The notes under the pieces are model-generated. The model saw nothing but the letters and a program-made list of their open reading frames with translations, had not been told where the DNA came from and did no database searches. A program made the position numbers and the translations under genes. Below, piece by piece: positions 1 to 12,192 of a stretch of 64,000 nt of DNA. Within the stretch, counting starts at the first letter, position 1; every line of letters begins with the position of its first letter. The DNA is from Cryptomeria japonica (Eukaryota > Streptophyta > Pinopsida > Cupressales > Cupressaceae). Location of the stretch: the NCBI RefSeq assembly GCF_030272615.1, contig NC_081410.1, positions 258,215,533-258,279,532 of the forward strand, read 5' to 3'.

Positions 1-880
1 AGATGAAAGAACACTCAAAATGTGCAAAGTTAGAAATGCACAGCTGGAATTAATTCCAGAAAATCAATCTAAAAACTGAATTGTTTAAATGTAAAAGGAT
101 TGTCTGTGGGCCTCTTCTAATGAATTTAAAATGAGGGGGACACAGGTCAGTTATTTCCAACTACCAGATTGACTTGAATTGATGCCAAGCAGTTGTAGGT
201 AGTTGAGAAAGTGGTTGGGAGGATAACTGGGGATTGAATGGGCATGGGTTAAAGTTACCAAGTTCTAGAAGGCAGATTAGGACTGTTGGATGCAGTCAAT
301 CTTGGCCTCTGGTTCAATTTGTAAAATCTATAAAAGGCAAGATGCCTCTCATTGTAAAGGGTTAGAGTTTTTGTAGAAGATTAGATTCTAGTTAGATTGT
401 TAGAAGGTTAGAATTTAGTAGTTAGGAATAGAGTAGAACTGTTGCAGAAATTGTTGTAATGACAACTAAAATCAATTTATGAACATTGAAGTATGGTGTT
501 TGTTATCTTGGTTTTCTTTGTTTGCATGGTTTCCTTCAGCATGTTTAGATAGATCCTTTCTGGTGAGGTATTTGATGGATTCGGGTTCATACCATTGGGG
601 ATATGTTGATTGTGTATCCATGTGTATGGTTAGTCTGAGCCTTTAAAATCGTGCTTAGTTCAATTGCAGGTGTCCATTTGAGTTGCGCCAGAATTGGGTG
701 TTTAGGCATGCACCTGCAGTCTGAAAATCTTCTAAGTCTCCCTTGAAGATTGCACCATTCTTGCGAGGTTGTGAGTTACTCTAGCCAAGCAGGGATTGGT
801 TATGTCAAATCCGTCTACTCACACACTAGTCTTGTTAATTTTTAGGTCTCCTAACCCTTCCGTTTGCATTTATTTTTCCC
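1..880 (+). repeat. Diverged family-A LTR tail segment (copy 1)
   Basis: This segment is a diverged direct copy of 2755-3650: both hold the same series of blocks, including a TATA-like CTATAAAAGG (about 328-337 and 3079-3088), a GTAAAGGGTTAGA block just after it, and a stretch describing the end of a leader. The same block order occurs after the ORF in the intact family-A LTRs (34276-35100), so I read it as the promoter-proximal tail of an older LTR. No coding potential is seen. Its upstream part lies outside the window and its 3' end is not resolved. Confidence 0.5.
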
Positions 881-899
881 GCAACATCTTAGGATGCAT

Positions 900-1815
900 T
901 TATTTGAGTTTTTTTTATGTTAAGTTCATGAAAATGAAACTTGGCTTTGAGTGATATTTTGGCTGATAAAAGACCCAATGAAAGGCCAAACAATGAAGAT
1001 GAAGGGGAGTTAATTAAATGAAGTTCGCATGTTTTTGTTAAAGTCAATGCACGTTGAGTTCACCCCACATAGGTGGCTTTGCATTTGTCTTGCCCATTTC
1101 GTCTTCATAGCCCGAAAACTTCCCCCCAAAATGCCGAAAGTTAGGTAACAAAGGGCATTTAAAGGCCAAAGTGAAATAGTCTTGGGCGTTAAAATAAAGT
1201 CTCCATTGACTTTCAATCACCGAACAAAATACCGAATAGGCAATTCCCCCCTCAAGTATTCCAAGGTGACAAATATTAAAATGTCAAAACATAAACCTTC
1301 TTTTGGCACTTTACATCCAAAACGCCGTACTTTTTCCTTGAGTTGGCAAAACAATAGGTTCATAAACATCATAAAGTGAACTTTTTGGCACTTTTGCTCT
1401 CAATTGCCGAAGTTTCCCCTAAAAAGGAAAACATTAAGTAAAATCATAAAGGGAACTTTTCGGCACTTTGGTTCTAAATCACCAACTTTACACTTTAAAG
1501 TGGCATGATCTTAAGTAAAAAATGAAACGAAGTAAAGGAGGTTCGAATTGTTTTAAAAGTAAATAGCTTTCATTTTCCCCTTTTATTTGCCGAAGCGAAG
1601 CCCAACATTGCCTTGACAACATTTAATATTTGTTAAACTTACTTAAATTTTTTGAGGTGATTGATTCAGGTTGAACTCACTTTTGTAGATCAATGTTGTT
1701 GCAAGGAGTCAAGGGGAAACCTAAAATGCAGATTGAAGATGCGATCATGATCAAGCCGGAAAGTGAAGGTGAAGCACGAGCATGGTGATAACGAATTCGA
1801 CTAGATGAAGGAAAC
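900..1815. other. Leader-like repeats, no gene seen
   Basis: No convincing coding region. From about 1090 to 1600 short units containing GCCGAA or TTCGGC recur at intervals of tens of bases next to AAACTTTT-type stretches. They resemble in style the hairpin arrays in the leaders of the family-A LTRs, so this may be the leader of an LTR whose ORF has been lost, continuing into the tail at 2641-3932. I could not find a start like those of the other family members. Confidence 0.3.
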
Positions 1816-2626
1816 CAAAGTTCAAAAACTCAGACTTGCCACGGACTCGGCAAACCAAAAATTTGAACTCGGACTCAGACTTGTGAAAGACTCGCGAAAG
1901 ACTTGGCAAGGACTCGGCAAAAAAAAAACCGTAGTTTTATAAAAAAACATAAAGAAATTAATGCATTTAGAGAACATAAGAGCCATAATTGAAACATTAC
2001 ACATGTCATATGATCAACAAACACGCAATATTTGAAATTTCATCATTCATATTTCATACTCATAGTTTCAAACTTTCAACTCTAAAATGTATAATACCAT
2101 TATTTCTTCAATGCTAATTATGTTGTTATATAGAGACTAATCAGAATCGGAGGTTAAATTTTCCCTACTTCCATCAGCGCAGTTTCCCCCTATATTTTTT
2201 GACGAGGGTTTGGGGGCAGCGCCCCTTGCGCGCTCCCTGTCGCAATACAGGGCGAGGTCGAGGGGCAGCGCCCCGCGAGGCCAAAAATACTTTTATTATT
2301 ATATAAAGGCGTCGGGTGTTATTTTTCTATTGGCGTACGTCCAATTAGGGTGACCCCTTAACCCCCAAAAAATTCAAAAAGGGAGTGAGTTACGCCAAAT
2401 GAAGGCAAAAAAACGAAAAAAAACTCATTTTTAAAGCTTGCTTGATGGTTTTTTTGGGTCGTGTGAGTCCATCTGAAAGACTCGCGAGTCCGTGCAAAAG
2501 ACTCGCGTGAGTCCTTGCAAAAGACTCGCGCGTCTTTCAAATGGACTCGCCAGGACTCACCTCGCGAATCCTTGGCGAGTCGACTTGTGGCACCCACGGA
2601 CTTGCGAGTCCACGAGTTTTTAAACT
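1816..2626. mobile_element. Non-autonomous TIR DNA element, possibly MULE-like
   Basis: Terminal inverted repeats AGTTCAAAAACTC (1819-1831) and GAGTTTTTAAACT (2614-2626) bound about 0.8 kb without coding capacity. An 11-bp direct repeat ATGAAGGAAAC flanks it at 1805-1815 and 2627-2637, the length expected for Mutator-type target duplications, with three extra bases (CAA) on the left side. Inside are palindromes such as GGGGCAGCGCCCC near 2211 and 2260 and repeated AAAGACTCGCG units at about 2475-2545. The subterminal CGGACTCGGCAAA block is similar to one in the two hAT-like elements at 18102 and 20831, so the three could be related and the superfamily is uncertain. Confidence 0.6.
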
Positions 2627-2640
2627 ATGAAGGAAACAAT

Positions 2641-3932
2641 CAAATCACACAAAATGGTGATCACAGAGCATTAAAGAGCATGCCATAAAATCAGGACCAA
2701 AGTGATGATGTTCCAAATTTTGGAAGGCATCAATAAAACCACATAGAATGCTTCAGGCATTAAGATTCGGAAATGCACAACTAGAAATTCCATAAGATCA
2801 ATTTGTGTATAAAACAAAGGTGATTTTATTGTAAAATATCTACCTGTAGGTCCCCATTAATGCATTTAAAACAAAGGGACATAGGTCAATTATTCCTCAG
2901 CTACCTGATTGACCAAATTGATGTAGAACAATGCCCAGTAGCCGAGGAAGTGGTTGAGAAAGCAGCTGGAAAGTTATGGGAAGTTACTAGGCATGGGTGA
3001 AAGCTACTAGGCTTCTAGAAGGCAAATTGCAGCCATTGGATGGTTTCAATCCTGACCTTTGATTCAGAATTGTAAAATCTATAAAAGGTAGTGCCTCTCT
3101 CTTTGTAAAGGGTTAGAAGAGTTAGACTATAGTAGTTAGATTTTTTAGGAGTTAGAGGTTAGAATAGTTAGATGCAATTTGCAAATTAGGAATAGAATAG
3201 GACTGTTGGAAGAAATTGTTGTGATGGCAGTTGGAATCAATATATGAACATTGAAGTATGGTGTTTGTTATTTTTGTTTTCTCTTGTTTGCATGATTTCC
3301 TTTCAGCTGGTTAAGTAGAGTTCAGTGATTCTGATGGTGAAGTGTGAGGGTATTTGATGTATTTCAAGTTCATACCATTGGGGGCCTACTGATTGTAGGT
3401 CATCGTGTATGGTTAGTCTGAACCTTACTATTGTGCTTAGTTCAACTATAGGTATTTTTCTTAAGTTGTGCTAGAATTGGGTCCCTGAATAAGTACCTCT
3501 AGTCTGAAAATCTTTCATTCCCTTGAAGTTTGCACTATCCCTGTGAAGTTGTGAGTATATCTCTGGCGAAGCATGGGTTAGTTTATGTGAAATCTGTTTA
3601 CCCGTAGCACCAATTGTTACCATCACTGTACTTAGGATCCCTAAACCCTATCTCTTTTTTTTTTTTTCCCAACTTTAGATTCAAAGCATCATCAGATGCA
3701 AGTCATCTTGTTGTAAACGTAAGCCCCCTTGTGTTACCAAGAAAACACATCAAACCACTGAGTTATCCCGCAGTCAAGACCCGACATTTGGAACCTTGAG
3801 GTCGTCCCCTTTGATCATTCATAACAGCATTAGGGATTTCCTTATTCAAGAGAGGATAGGATACTCAACATTCTATTATGTGTTGACCGGAAAGAGTAGT
3901 AGTACGATTTCCCCCATCAACATACACCAACA
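2641..3932 (+). repeat. Family-A LTR tail (copy 2), ending at CCAACA
   Basis: From about 2755 the segment repeats 1-880. Beyond it the copy also has the terminal part: a GTAAGCCCCCTTGTG block (about 3720), a CAGCATTAGGGATTTCC block (about 3826) and an end in ACACCAACA at 3932. The same blocks close the intact LTRs (35165-35387) and the solo LTRs. A TATA-like CTATAAAAGG lies at about 3079. The 5' part of this LTR is missing or rearranged. No ORF of the family remains here. Confidence 0.6.
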
Positions 3933-5564
3933 AAAACGAACCTCCAAATTGAACTATAACTTGATTAAGTCTTGTTGTGACCTATTTCACACATCGCCCC
4001 ATTGCAAATGGGGACCCCCAGTTGTTTGCACTTTAGGGTTTTGTCTTAGCTCTGCAATTTCATAAGTCTTCCTTTTTCGGGAGGTTAGAGTTAAATTTTT
4101 GAGAGGCCATCTAGGTCAAATAGAGAAGTCATGCCCTGATCAGTGTCTGGACATCACCAAAGCACTTAGAAGGCTCAAAGGGTGAAGATTGCAGTTGCTT
4201 AGGGTCAATTTTGACATCTTCCTATTTATTAGGAATTCTGCTTTTTTTCTTTTTGACACTTTGGGACCAATCTGGGAAGCAACTTTTTTTGGTTTGCTTT
4301 TTGCTTTTTTCTACTTTTTTGAAAGTAGACCTAGGGTTGGGTTCCTCAGGTCATGGCATCAACACCCATGTCTTCAGGATCAAAAATTTATGTCTCTAAG
4401 TGTAAAAAGAAAGATAAAATCTCCAAGTTAGGGTTTTGTTCTAGATGTTCCAGATAAGCATGAATGGTTGAGAAAGAAAGTTTACTAAGTGTCTGTACCA
4501 AAACAAGTTTGAATAAAGATGACAATGGGGGAAATTCGCAATGTTTGGCCAAGCATCAAGTTTGCCATGGCATGGAAGTAGTCAAGCTCGCCATAAGGAG
4601 TGGCAAAACATTCAACACGTCTGCCTTGGACTGTCCAATCAACTGCCAAGTCCACCATGCCTAAGTTATGATCAAATCCGCCTTGGCCAAGAGAAAGATG
4701 GCAAAGGAGATGCCAACTCCGCCTTGTTGACGTGTCGAAAGTCGTCTCGCTACAACTCTCTCGGATCAATGTAGAAAAGAATGTTGAGTATCCTATCCTC
4801 TCTTAAAATAAGGAAATCCCTAATGCTGTTTGGTTTGATCATGTGGGTGTGACCTCAATGTTTTGGTTGTCAGGTCTTGACTGTAGGATAGCTCAACAGT
4901 TTGACGTGTTTTGCAAGAAACACAAAGGGGACTGATGTTTGTGGATGGATTTGGCTCGAAAGGTCTCAAACGAGATTTCCCCTAGACTCTATGAATTGAT
5001 CCATTTGATTCTGCAATATGTTTGATGCTGCCATGGATACTTTACTTTCAGATTTAAAAAAAAAGGAAGAAAAAAGAGGTAAAAGGGGAAGGAGGCTGCT
5101 AATTACTTCTACCTAAAAATAACACATTCAAGCTGATAGACAGAAACCTTGCAATAATCAAATTTTATTTCGCCAACAATTCACACAACTAGATAATTTT
5201 GATGCAATCTCCAAAGGGGAAACAAATTTTCATGCTTTTAAACATAAATGCTGAATTTAAGACATTCATACATTCCATGTTTAAGTAACCGAACTAAGCA
5301 TAATAGTGAGTTCAGACTAACCATGCAGAGGAACTGGCAATCAGCCAATCCTTAATGGTATGAACTAAGATTTCTATCAGATGTCAACTTGCACATATTA
5401 TTTTGTAAAACAAAATGCATAACATAAATTCAAAGAGTGAAGAAATAGACCATGCACTCACATGAAACAATAATAGATTTAATCTTCATTAAGTTTGAAA
5501 ATATTTCTGCAAAGTTTCTCCAACAATCCAAGATTTCTTACTAAAAAGAAGGAAGGGACTATCC

Positions 5565-5572
5565 CTTATATA
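5565..5572 (-). promoter_or_regulatory. TATA-like core promoter in minus-strand solo LTR
   Basis: On the minus strand the sequence around this site reads AATCTATATAAGGGAT. It follows a CCATTTTTG block, exactly as in the tail of the intact LTR where CTATTTAAGGGG follows the same block (34520). It lies about 0.85 kb before the LTR end, as in element A (about 0.87 kb). No transcription data; the assignment rests on conservation of position. Confidence 0.45.
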
Positions 5573-5829
5573 GATTCTCAAAAATGGATGAATGGCCAGG
5601 ATTTGATTTTACAAATGGCCCAGATCCATCCTATAAAACATGGCTGCCCATACCCATTAATGGACAACAAAATATCACCACCAACCAACAACTAACTAAT
5701 AACTACCAACTACCAAACATAAAGCTGCTCCAAAAAGTGCACTTGCATGGAGCTCAAAAATTTATAATGACTTTGGTAGTTGGAAAGAAAATTTATGCTG
5801 AAAAAGTGCATTTAGAATTTGAAAGAAAC

Positions 5830-8800
5830 AGATATTTTCAAGAAAGCACTTTTTCTTTCCCTGAGGCAGACTTTTTCTCCAAAACTTCAACTTCCTCTCG
5901 CAAGTAACCTTTCTAGATGTCCCGGTATGCCGCGCATTCTTCCCAAACATATTCCTGAAATTTTATACAAACAGGGAACAATTCCTCATTAGAGGGAAAA
6001 GGAGGATTGCGTATTTTGAACTACGTGCTCTCAAGATGAGTGTCCACTATCCTTAGCTGCTCACGCCGATCTGATTGTTGATCTTCAAAATGTAATATGT
6101 TTGTGTGCAGCTTGTTGATACATTCTATGTCATCCATAGAGTATGCAGTTTTATTGGGCTTCAACTTGGCATTCCATCGTGACACTACATCAGCATCCTC
6201 CATGGTATCCGTCCAGCCAATGACCAATGCCTTATGGATTTTTTTCACCACTATTTTCGATATTGGACAAGTCCTCACATTCCTCCCGAATTTTCCTAAC
6301 GATGTCTGCCATGTCCATCTTCATGTTGACAATCCAATACCACTCTTTGAAAGTATTGACCTCATAGGGATCTAGGATAGAATGCAGTGCCAGAATTTGA
6401 GTGTGAGTCCAAAAAAGAGCCCTCATGAGTGGTTGAGCTAAGCCAACCGTTTCCTGAATTTTGGCGTACTCCCTTTGTACCTCTAGTATCTTTATCCGCG
6501 CTGCTTGTATTTTGATTGTTACTTCAAACACATCATTAATAATCTTCTTTCCTTTTAGCTTAATGCCCCAGATCCATTCTCTGACGGCCTTGGTAGTGTC
6601 ACACACTCCTTCAAATTCAATTGTAGTCTTTTGTGCTAGTGCCAATGGGGGAACATGGGATTCAGCAGTATGCTGTAGTGGTCTCAACAGGTGATCTATG
6701 TATCCCTCAGCTTGCTTAGCACGAGCCTGGCGGTCATTTCGTCCAGCTGTCTGAGCATATTCTGCACGAAATCTTTGAATTCCTCCCTCTCCTACTCTTT
6801 GGTTGCTTGCCCTATTGGGATGGTCGTGACATTATAGTTAGCCAAGGCAACTTGATCTGCTGGTTTGTCTGCTGGTGGGGTAGCAATATGAATCGTACGA
6901 TTCCTTTGCTCATCTTTGGTAATCCTGGAGTAAGTCTTTGGCTTTTTCTTTCCTTTATCTTTTATTTCTCCTATCCGAGAGAAGATATTATCCAGGTCAA
7001 TTGGTGGCTTGACAACTGCTTTTTGTTGTGCCTGGGCTATCAACCAGTCATGAGGAATGGTTTGTCCAGATGTAATTGCTAGATTCCCACTCTGTTCTTT
7101 GGAGGCCTCAGTTGACTCACTGCCTATCCGTAACTGATCGGATATAGGAGGAATGGGTGCAGTATCTAATCCTTTACTCACAACTGAGCTCTCTCCCACT
7201 TCACTGAGCAATTGTTGGGTATCCTCTAGTAGTGGTTGTTCTTCAGTTCTGCTAGGTTCTTGGGTTCTATCTTCTTCCCTTTCTCCCTCAACCATGGTGT
7301 CTTCCTTGTTGCCGCCTTCATGTTGTAACTCATGCCTGCTCTCTTGTGTGAGCTCTTGTTTACCAATCCCTTGATCAGGTGCAATCTCTCCCTCCTTGAC
7401 CTAACTCTCAGGTCGATCCAAACCAATTATCCTCACCTCTGCTTCTTGCTCATTCTGTATGTGCGGATCATTTTCTTTTGATGCAACGGGGTCATCCTGT
7501 GAAGGTGAAGTTGGAAGGTGATCAAGTTCAATCACATCATCCTTTGAACTGGGGTCCTTGGATGAGGAAGTAAACTCTTGCCTCCTGATTGGGGTCTTTT
7601 CTCTTCTTGTCCTTTTCGACGTTCGAGTCCCTCTATTGGCTCTTGCTTTAATTCTCTTCTTTTCAGGTTTCTCAACCTCTTCTTTTGGTGCGCTTGAGGT
7701 TCCTTCGTCCTCTGAAGATTGGGAATCGAGACTACCCATCAAATTGTACGTGAATTGGGTTCCTTCATGGGTTAGCCTCTCTATTTGTTGGGATAGCCAG
7801 TTATCTAAGTACCTTCTTGGATCTTCCATGATCACTTCAAAATCTGTGATAGGGTCCTGAGTCCAATCAATGGCTGGCGGGAGGTCCTTGACTGCTTCAA
7901 ATTCCCAGACTTGCAAGCAATTTCCATAGTCTGTTACTTGATTTGGGACCTGGCGGTACTCATAAAGTCGCATTTGTTGAACACTCAACCTTGAATATTC
8001 CCGTCGACGGACCTCAAAGTCATCTGAACAATTGCTCCAATAGTCTTCTATCGATGCCTTGGGCCCTGTAATGCTTGTCATAGGCCTTCTTTCCCAATCC
8101 ATCATGGTCAAAGCAATTCTTGGGGAAATGCTCCAGTAAGCAATAGGATGCTAACTCGGCAAATGACTCTTTAGCTTGCACCGAATTCTTGAAGTGCACA
8201 TCAAGGTTACCTATGATCATAGGGAAGGTGAATCTTGATTGTTTTTTGTCTTTGAGTATGCTGCCTGCTGGGTGTGCCTGCCTTGCGACCTCCATGAGGA
8301 CTAATCTGTCTAATGGATAACGTGGAAGCTGATATGGTGTTCCCTCGAAGCCTGCTATTCTGATGTAGGTGAATCTGGGGAATTGGATGAACCATGCACA
8401 ATACTTCCGAATTAGGGTGGTAGCCTGCTTTGACAGCCTTATATGCAATCCTCCTTGCATTAATCTAACCAAGCGCATTGTAAAAGCATCATTAACATGC
8501 TCGTACTAACCAATCGCATATGCGATGTTATTCTTTTCTCTTTGGGCAATGTCATAGTAATGTAGCTGAGTGTAGCAGTCGTATACTTTCACCTGATTCA
8601 GCCTGTTCCCAATCTCACCTTTCTTGATTAATCCTGACAGCGGCTGATGTCAAGCAAACATGTAGACCAAGTAGGAAGTCATGGCAAAATACTTTTTCTC
8701 TTCAAGCTCAACCAGCTGTGTATGAATATTGTCGCTGATGATTTGAGCCCAATCAAACTTAGACTTCCTAGCGAAGACTTACTCAGTGAAGTAGAACATC

Positions 8801-9449
8801 CATTCCTCAAAGAGATTGGATTAAGGAAGTCCCATGACCCGACTGAGTAAGGTAACCATATCACCATACTCGTTGTGGAAATCACTTCTAAGGGTCTTTT
8901 TACTGATCCTAGTAATTGGTGGTCTTCTCTCCCTGAACCATTCTTCGTTTATCAATGTTTTGCACTTAACAGGATTCATGTCATAAACAATTTGAGCTTC
9001 ATCAATAGTTGTGGCAGTGAGATTATCAGGAAACAGGATATCAAATGCTTCCCCAAGGGCTTTAGGCGTGAAGTCAGCCAGTACCCTTCCTTTCAATACC
9101 ACTAATCAGGTTTCCATCTGATAATGTTTAGCAGCCTCAACCACTAATTCATAATTCTGCATGGCTGGAGGGAAACTAGTTGCTTGAGCAATACCACTCT
9201 CCAACATCCATCTGGGCTTGCCATAGGCGTTAGGAGAGTATACCCTATTTCTGAAGTCTTGAATATCAATATGTCCCAGGTTTCTATCTCCTATGTTGTC
9301 CCACACACTTTGGACCTTTGACTCCTTGACTCCTCCTCCTTGGTACTGGTACTTCATTTTTCGACCTTGTGGGGAATGTCAGCTTTGGAAGTCTGTGATG
9401 TTTCGATTGCGTCAGGTGCCCTTGAGGACTCTGTTGCTGATTTAGGCAT
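5830..9449 (-). pseudogene. Broken LTR-resident ORF (homologue of the 1,210-aa protein)
   Basis: The translation follows the intact 1,210-aa protein of element A from its first residues (start codon at 9449, beginning MPKSA) to its C-terminal LCIKFQEYV-like region near 5950. Shared blocks include GHIDIQDFR, FHNEYGDMVTLLSRVMGLP, WFIQFPRF, RREYSRLSVQQMRL and LMRALFWTHTQI. It is interrupted by a frameshift near 9360 and stops near 9110, 8820, 8765, 8650, 7400 and elsewhere. A TGCAG acceptor sits six bases before the ATG, as in the intact copy. The middle part (about 6800-7700) is rich in charged and Ser/Thr/Pro residues with a basic RTSKRTRREK block. Function unknown. Divergence from element A is substantial, so this is a different subfamily. 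Confidence 0.85.
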
Positions 9450-9454
9450 TTATT

Positions 9455-9902
9455 CTGCACAACCAAACATGAATTACGAGATGAGATTAAGGTAAAAAAA
9501 ACGGGTTAGCAAGATCAGAAGGCGGCGTTAGCATAAAAGAAATTGCTAAACGGCGAGATAGCTTAAAGCTTGAAAGCATTTGAAACCGGCTTTTAAACAG
9601 TTTGAATTCTGATGTTTGGGGATTGAGTGTAGCTTGAAGCTGAAAGAATTTTCAAAATATTGCTGCTCCTTGTTTAGTTGGTGCGGGAATTGTTGCGAAC
9701 GCTATTGAATTGCGTGAATTTCGCTTTTTAAGTTTTCAGTTTAGATTTGAAATTTCTAGAATTTCTCTAAGTTTACATTTTCAGCTGAAGGACCGATTTT
9801 GACAATTGGTTGTTGTTGATTTTGAGAAAGTTTAAAATTTTATCATTCCATTTGTTGCCGATGATTGAAAATCAAACGTTTTCTGTTTTCAGACCTACTT
9901 AC
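9455..9902 (-). other. Probable leader intron of the broken LTR ORF
   Basis: On the minus strand a GTAAGT donor (9902-9897) and a TGCAG acceptor just before the start codon bound 448 bp. The intact LTRs have CAG/GTAAGT and TGTGCAG bounding 388 bp at the same place (30250-30637). The conserved position supports a real 5'-UTR intron; splicing itself is inferred. Confidence 0.5.
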
Positions 9903-9959
9903 TTTGAGCGTCTTGAGTGCATTTGGAAAAAATGATTTTGCATTTGCAGTTTTTGGAAA

Positions 9960-11870
9960 GGTGAGCTTATGTTTTCAATTGCTGACCAAATTTTGAGTTC
10001 GCCTAAGTCTAAAGATTTTCGGCTACAAGGCCGATTCTTATAGATTGTAGTTGTTAGTTGCTGAAGGGTGCTAAGTTCTCCAAACTAATTGGAATTTTCT
10101 TCTTTCATTCTTAACCCCTAGGTTTCAAAAATGATTACTTTGCACGATTTAAATCATTTCATAGGAGGAATTCTTATTTACCTAGCAGTGATCGAGAAAG
10201 TTTACTAATGATGAAGACTTAGCTGAAAAAGATTGACTCTGGAATCCTCCCCTTGCTACGGAAATGGCATGTGCAATATTGAGTGAAGATTTTACTTCAA
10301 TGTCTTCATAAATTTCGGGCTCCCTAGCCAAAATGTGAGATTTCCTTTTAATTTGAACTTCTTGGCCTTTGAGGTGGGAATGGGCGATTGAAAATGCCCT
10401 TGTTTATCTCGGCTTCTCGCCCTCCTTTGCGCGAAATGCTTCCTCTGGCCTACGAAATTCGTTGTGATTTCGATTCTAGCTCTAACTTCAAATATTGGAC
10501 GCTTTTGCTTCTAGTTTTCGATTTTGGCTAAGAAGCCGATTTTGAGGGTTTGGACATTGATCTCCTTTCGGCAAAATGGAAGAAAAAAGAAAAGAAAATC
10601 GCAACTTTGTCTTATTTTGTTTTCCCTTATTCTACTTCGCTTAAAAAAAAAAAAACTAACATGTGCAATTTCGATTCTCTTCGTGATTTAGGCTAACTGA
10701 AGGAGACTTGGGTGATTTTAAACATGCCATCATTTTCGGCAAAGAAGCTTACCTTTCACGATTTTCACTTGGTCTCGTTTTTCCACTAGAAAACATTGTT
10801 CGCGAGCTTTACCCTTGTTTCGGCCGAAAGAGAACTTTTGCTAGATTTAACTCCTGAAGTTTGCGCGAACTTGAAGACTTTGAACACTTTCTCCTTATTC
10901 GTGTGATTTACTCTTCATTAGTCATTTCGGGCTCTATGGCTATTTCGCGCAATTTCTTAACTTTGTTATTTTGTTTCATTTTCGGCCTACATCGTTATTT
11001 TGTGAGACTCTAAAAACCTTATGAGTTTTTCGGGCTAATTAATGATATTGCATGATTTTAGTTAGATTGACTCTTTGGCCCAAAAAGCCTATATTTCGCC
11101 AACTAACTTGTTATTTCGGCTCCTTGAATGTTTTTGTGAACTTGAACTCTCTTTTCGGCTCATGAGCTTGTATCGTGCAATTTTTGGCTTAAGTTGAAAA
11201 TGCTTCTTTGATGAAATTCGGCTTAAAGGAGCCCATTGCGTGATTTGGAGCTTTATTTCATTTTCGGGCCTTTAGAGTAGAATGTGCGAACTTATCATTT
11301 TCGGCCTTTAGTCTTCTTTTGCGCGATTGAACTTAACATCTTTTCTTGTTTTCGGCCTATGAACTATTTTTGCGAACTTGAGTGATTTTCGGCCTTATGG
11401 CGACATTTGCGGGGTTTCTGACGTTTTATGTCTTTTCGGCCTAAAAGCTGACTTTGCAAGCCTTTGTTATTTCGGCTTAGGGGGAAGTTTTGCGAACCTT
11501 TTCTCACGTTTCGGCCTAATAAGCCGATTTGTAAGCTTCATTTCCCAACTCGGCCTATGGAGTCAATTTTCCAATTCCAAGGATTACTTCGGCTCAAAAA
11601 GACATTCTAACTGGCATTTTTACCTTCTAAACCAATTTTGCCTTCATTGTTTTGATTTTCGGCTTTGAGGGCCGAGTTTTGAGTTTCAGCTCGCATTTTG
11701 GCCTTAAATTTCGAGCTTCTAGGCCGACTTGTGTCTTTTTCTATCTCGCATTTCGACCTTAGAAGCCGATTTTGACGATTTTTCACTTATCTTGGTCCTG
11801 GAAGCCGATTTGTCTTTTAAGTTGGCCTATTTACTTATCTTGACCGACTTCAGGCTTGAAACTTGCCCAT
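9960..11870. repeat. Array of TCGGCC...GGCCGA hairpin units (leader of minus-strand LTR)
   Basis: Units of roughly 50-65 bp each contain TTTCGGCC or TTTCGGCT followed, often after a few bases, by AGCCGA or a decayed version (clear examples near 11510, 11660, 11755 and 11795), and frequently GCGAACTTGA. Short imperfect palindromes recur more than twenty times. The position, between the LTR start and the leader intron, is the same as that of the CGGACC...GGTCCG array in element A, although the unit sequence is different. No coding region is seen in this stretch. Confidence 0.7.
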
Positions 11871-12192
11871 GAGCGGCGTCGACTTATCAATGTTTTATGA
11901 TTTCACTTGGGGTACCTTCCTACTTAGGTAGCCATTCTTTACCAACTCAGGACCTACTATTGTTTTGACGATTGGACTTCACTACAACATCTTGCTTCTT
12001 ATTTTCAAGATGCGAATCCTCCAGTATCTAGGACTTAGGCTAGTCATCTTCTCAACTTTCAAACTCGTAACTGCTGCATATTCTCTCTGCGAACTACCGG
12101 AACTCCCTACTCAGGACTTGAGTAAGGACGAGACGGAAAAAACAAAAAAGAGGGACCCTGTCGAAGACGGGAAGTGTGTGCAAAGCACAACA

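Larger units (their letters stand above)
4725..12192 (-). mobile_element. Family-A solo LTR (minus strand), diverged subfamily
   Basis: Read on the minus strand, it starts TGTTGTGCTTTGCACAC at 12192 and ends GACACGTCAACA at 4725. Both ends match the intact LTR of element A, which starts TGTTGTGCGTTGCACAC and ends GACACGTCAACA. Flanks CGCCT (4720-4724) and TGCCT (12193-12197) fit a 5-bp target duplication with one change. Length is 7,468 bp. The order is the same as in the intact LTR: repeat leader, leader intron, ORF (broken) and TATA-containing tail. It inserted into the leader repeats of the plus-strand solo LTR: the AAGTCCGCC-type repeats at 4540-4724 continue at 12193. Confidence 0.85.
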
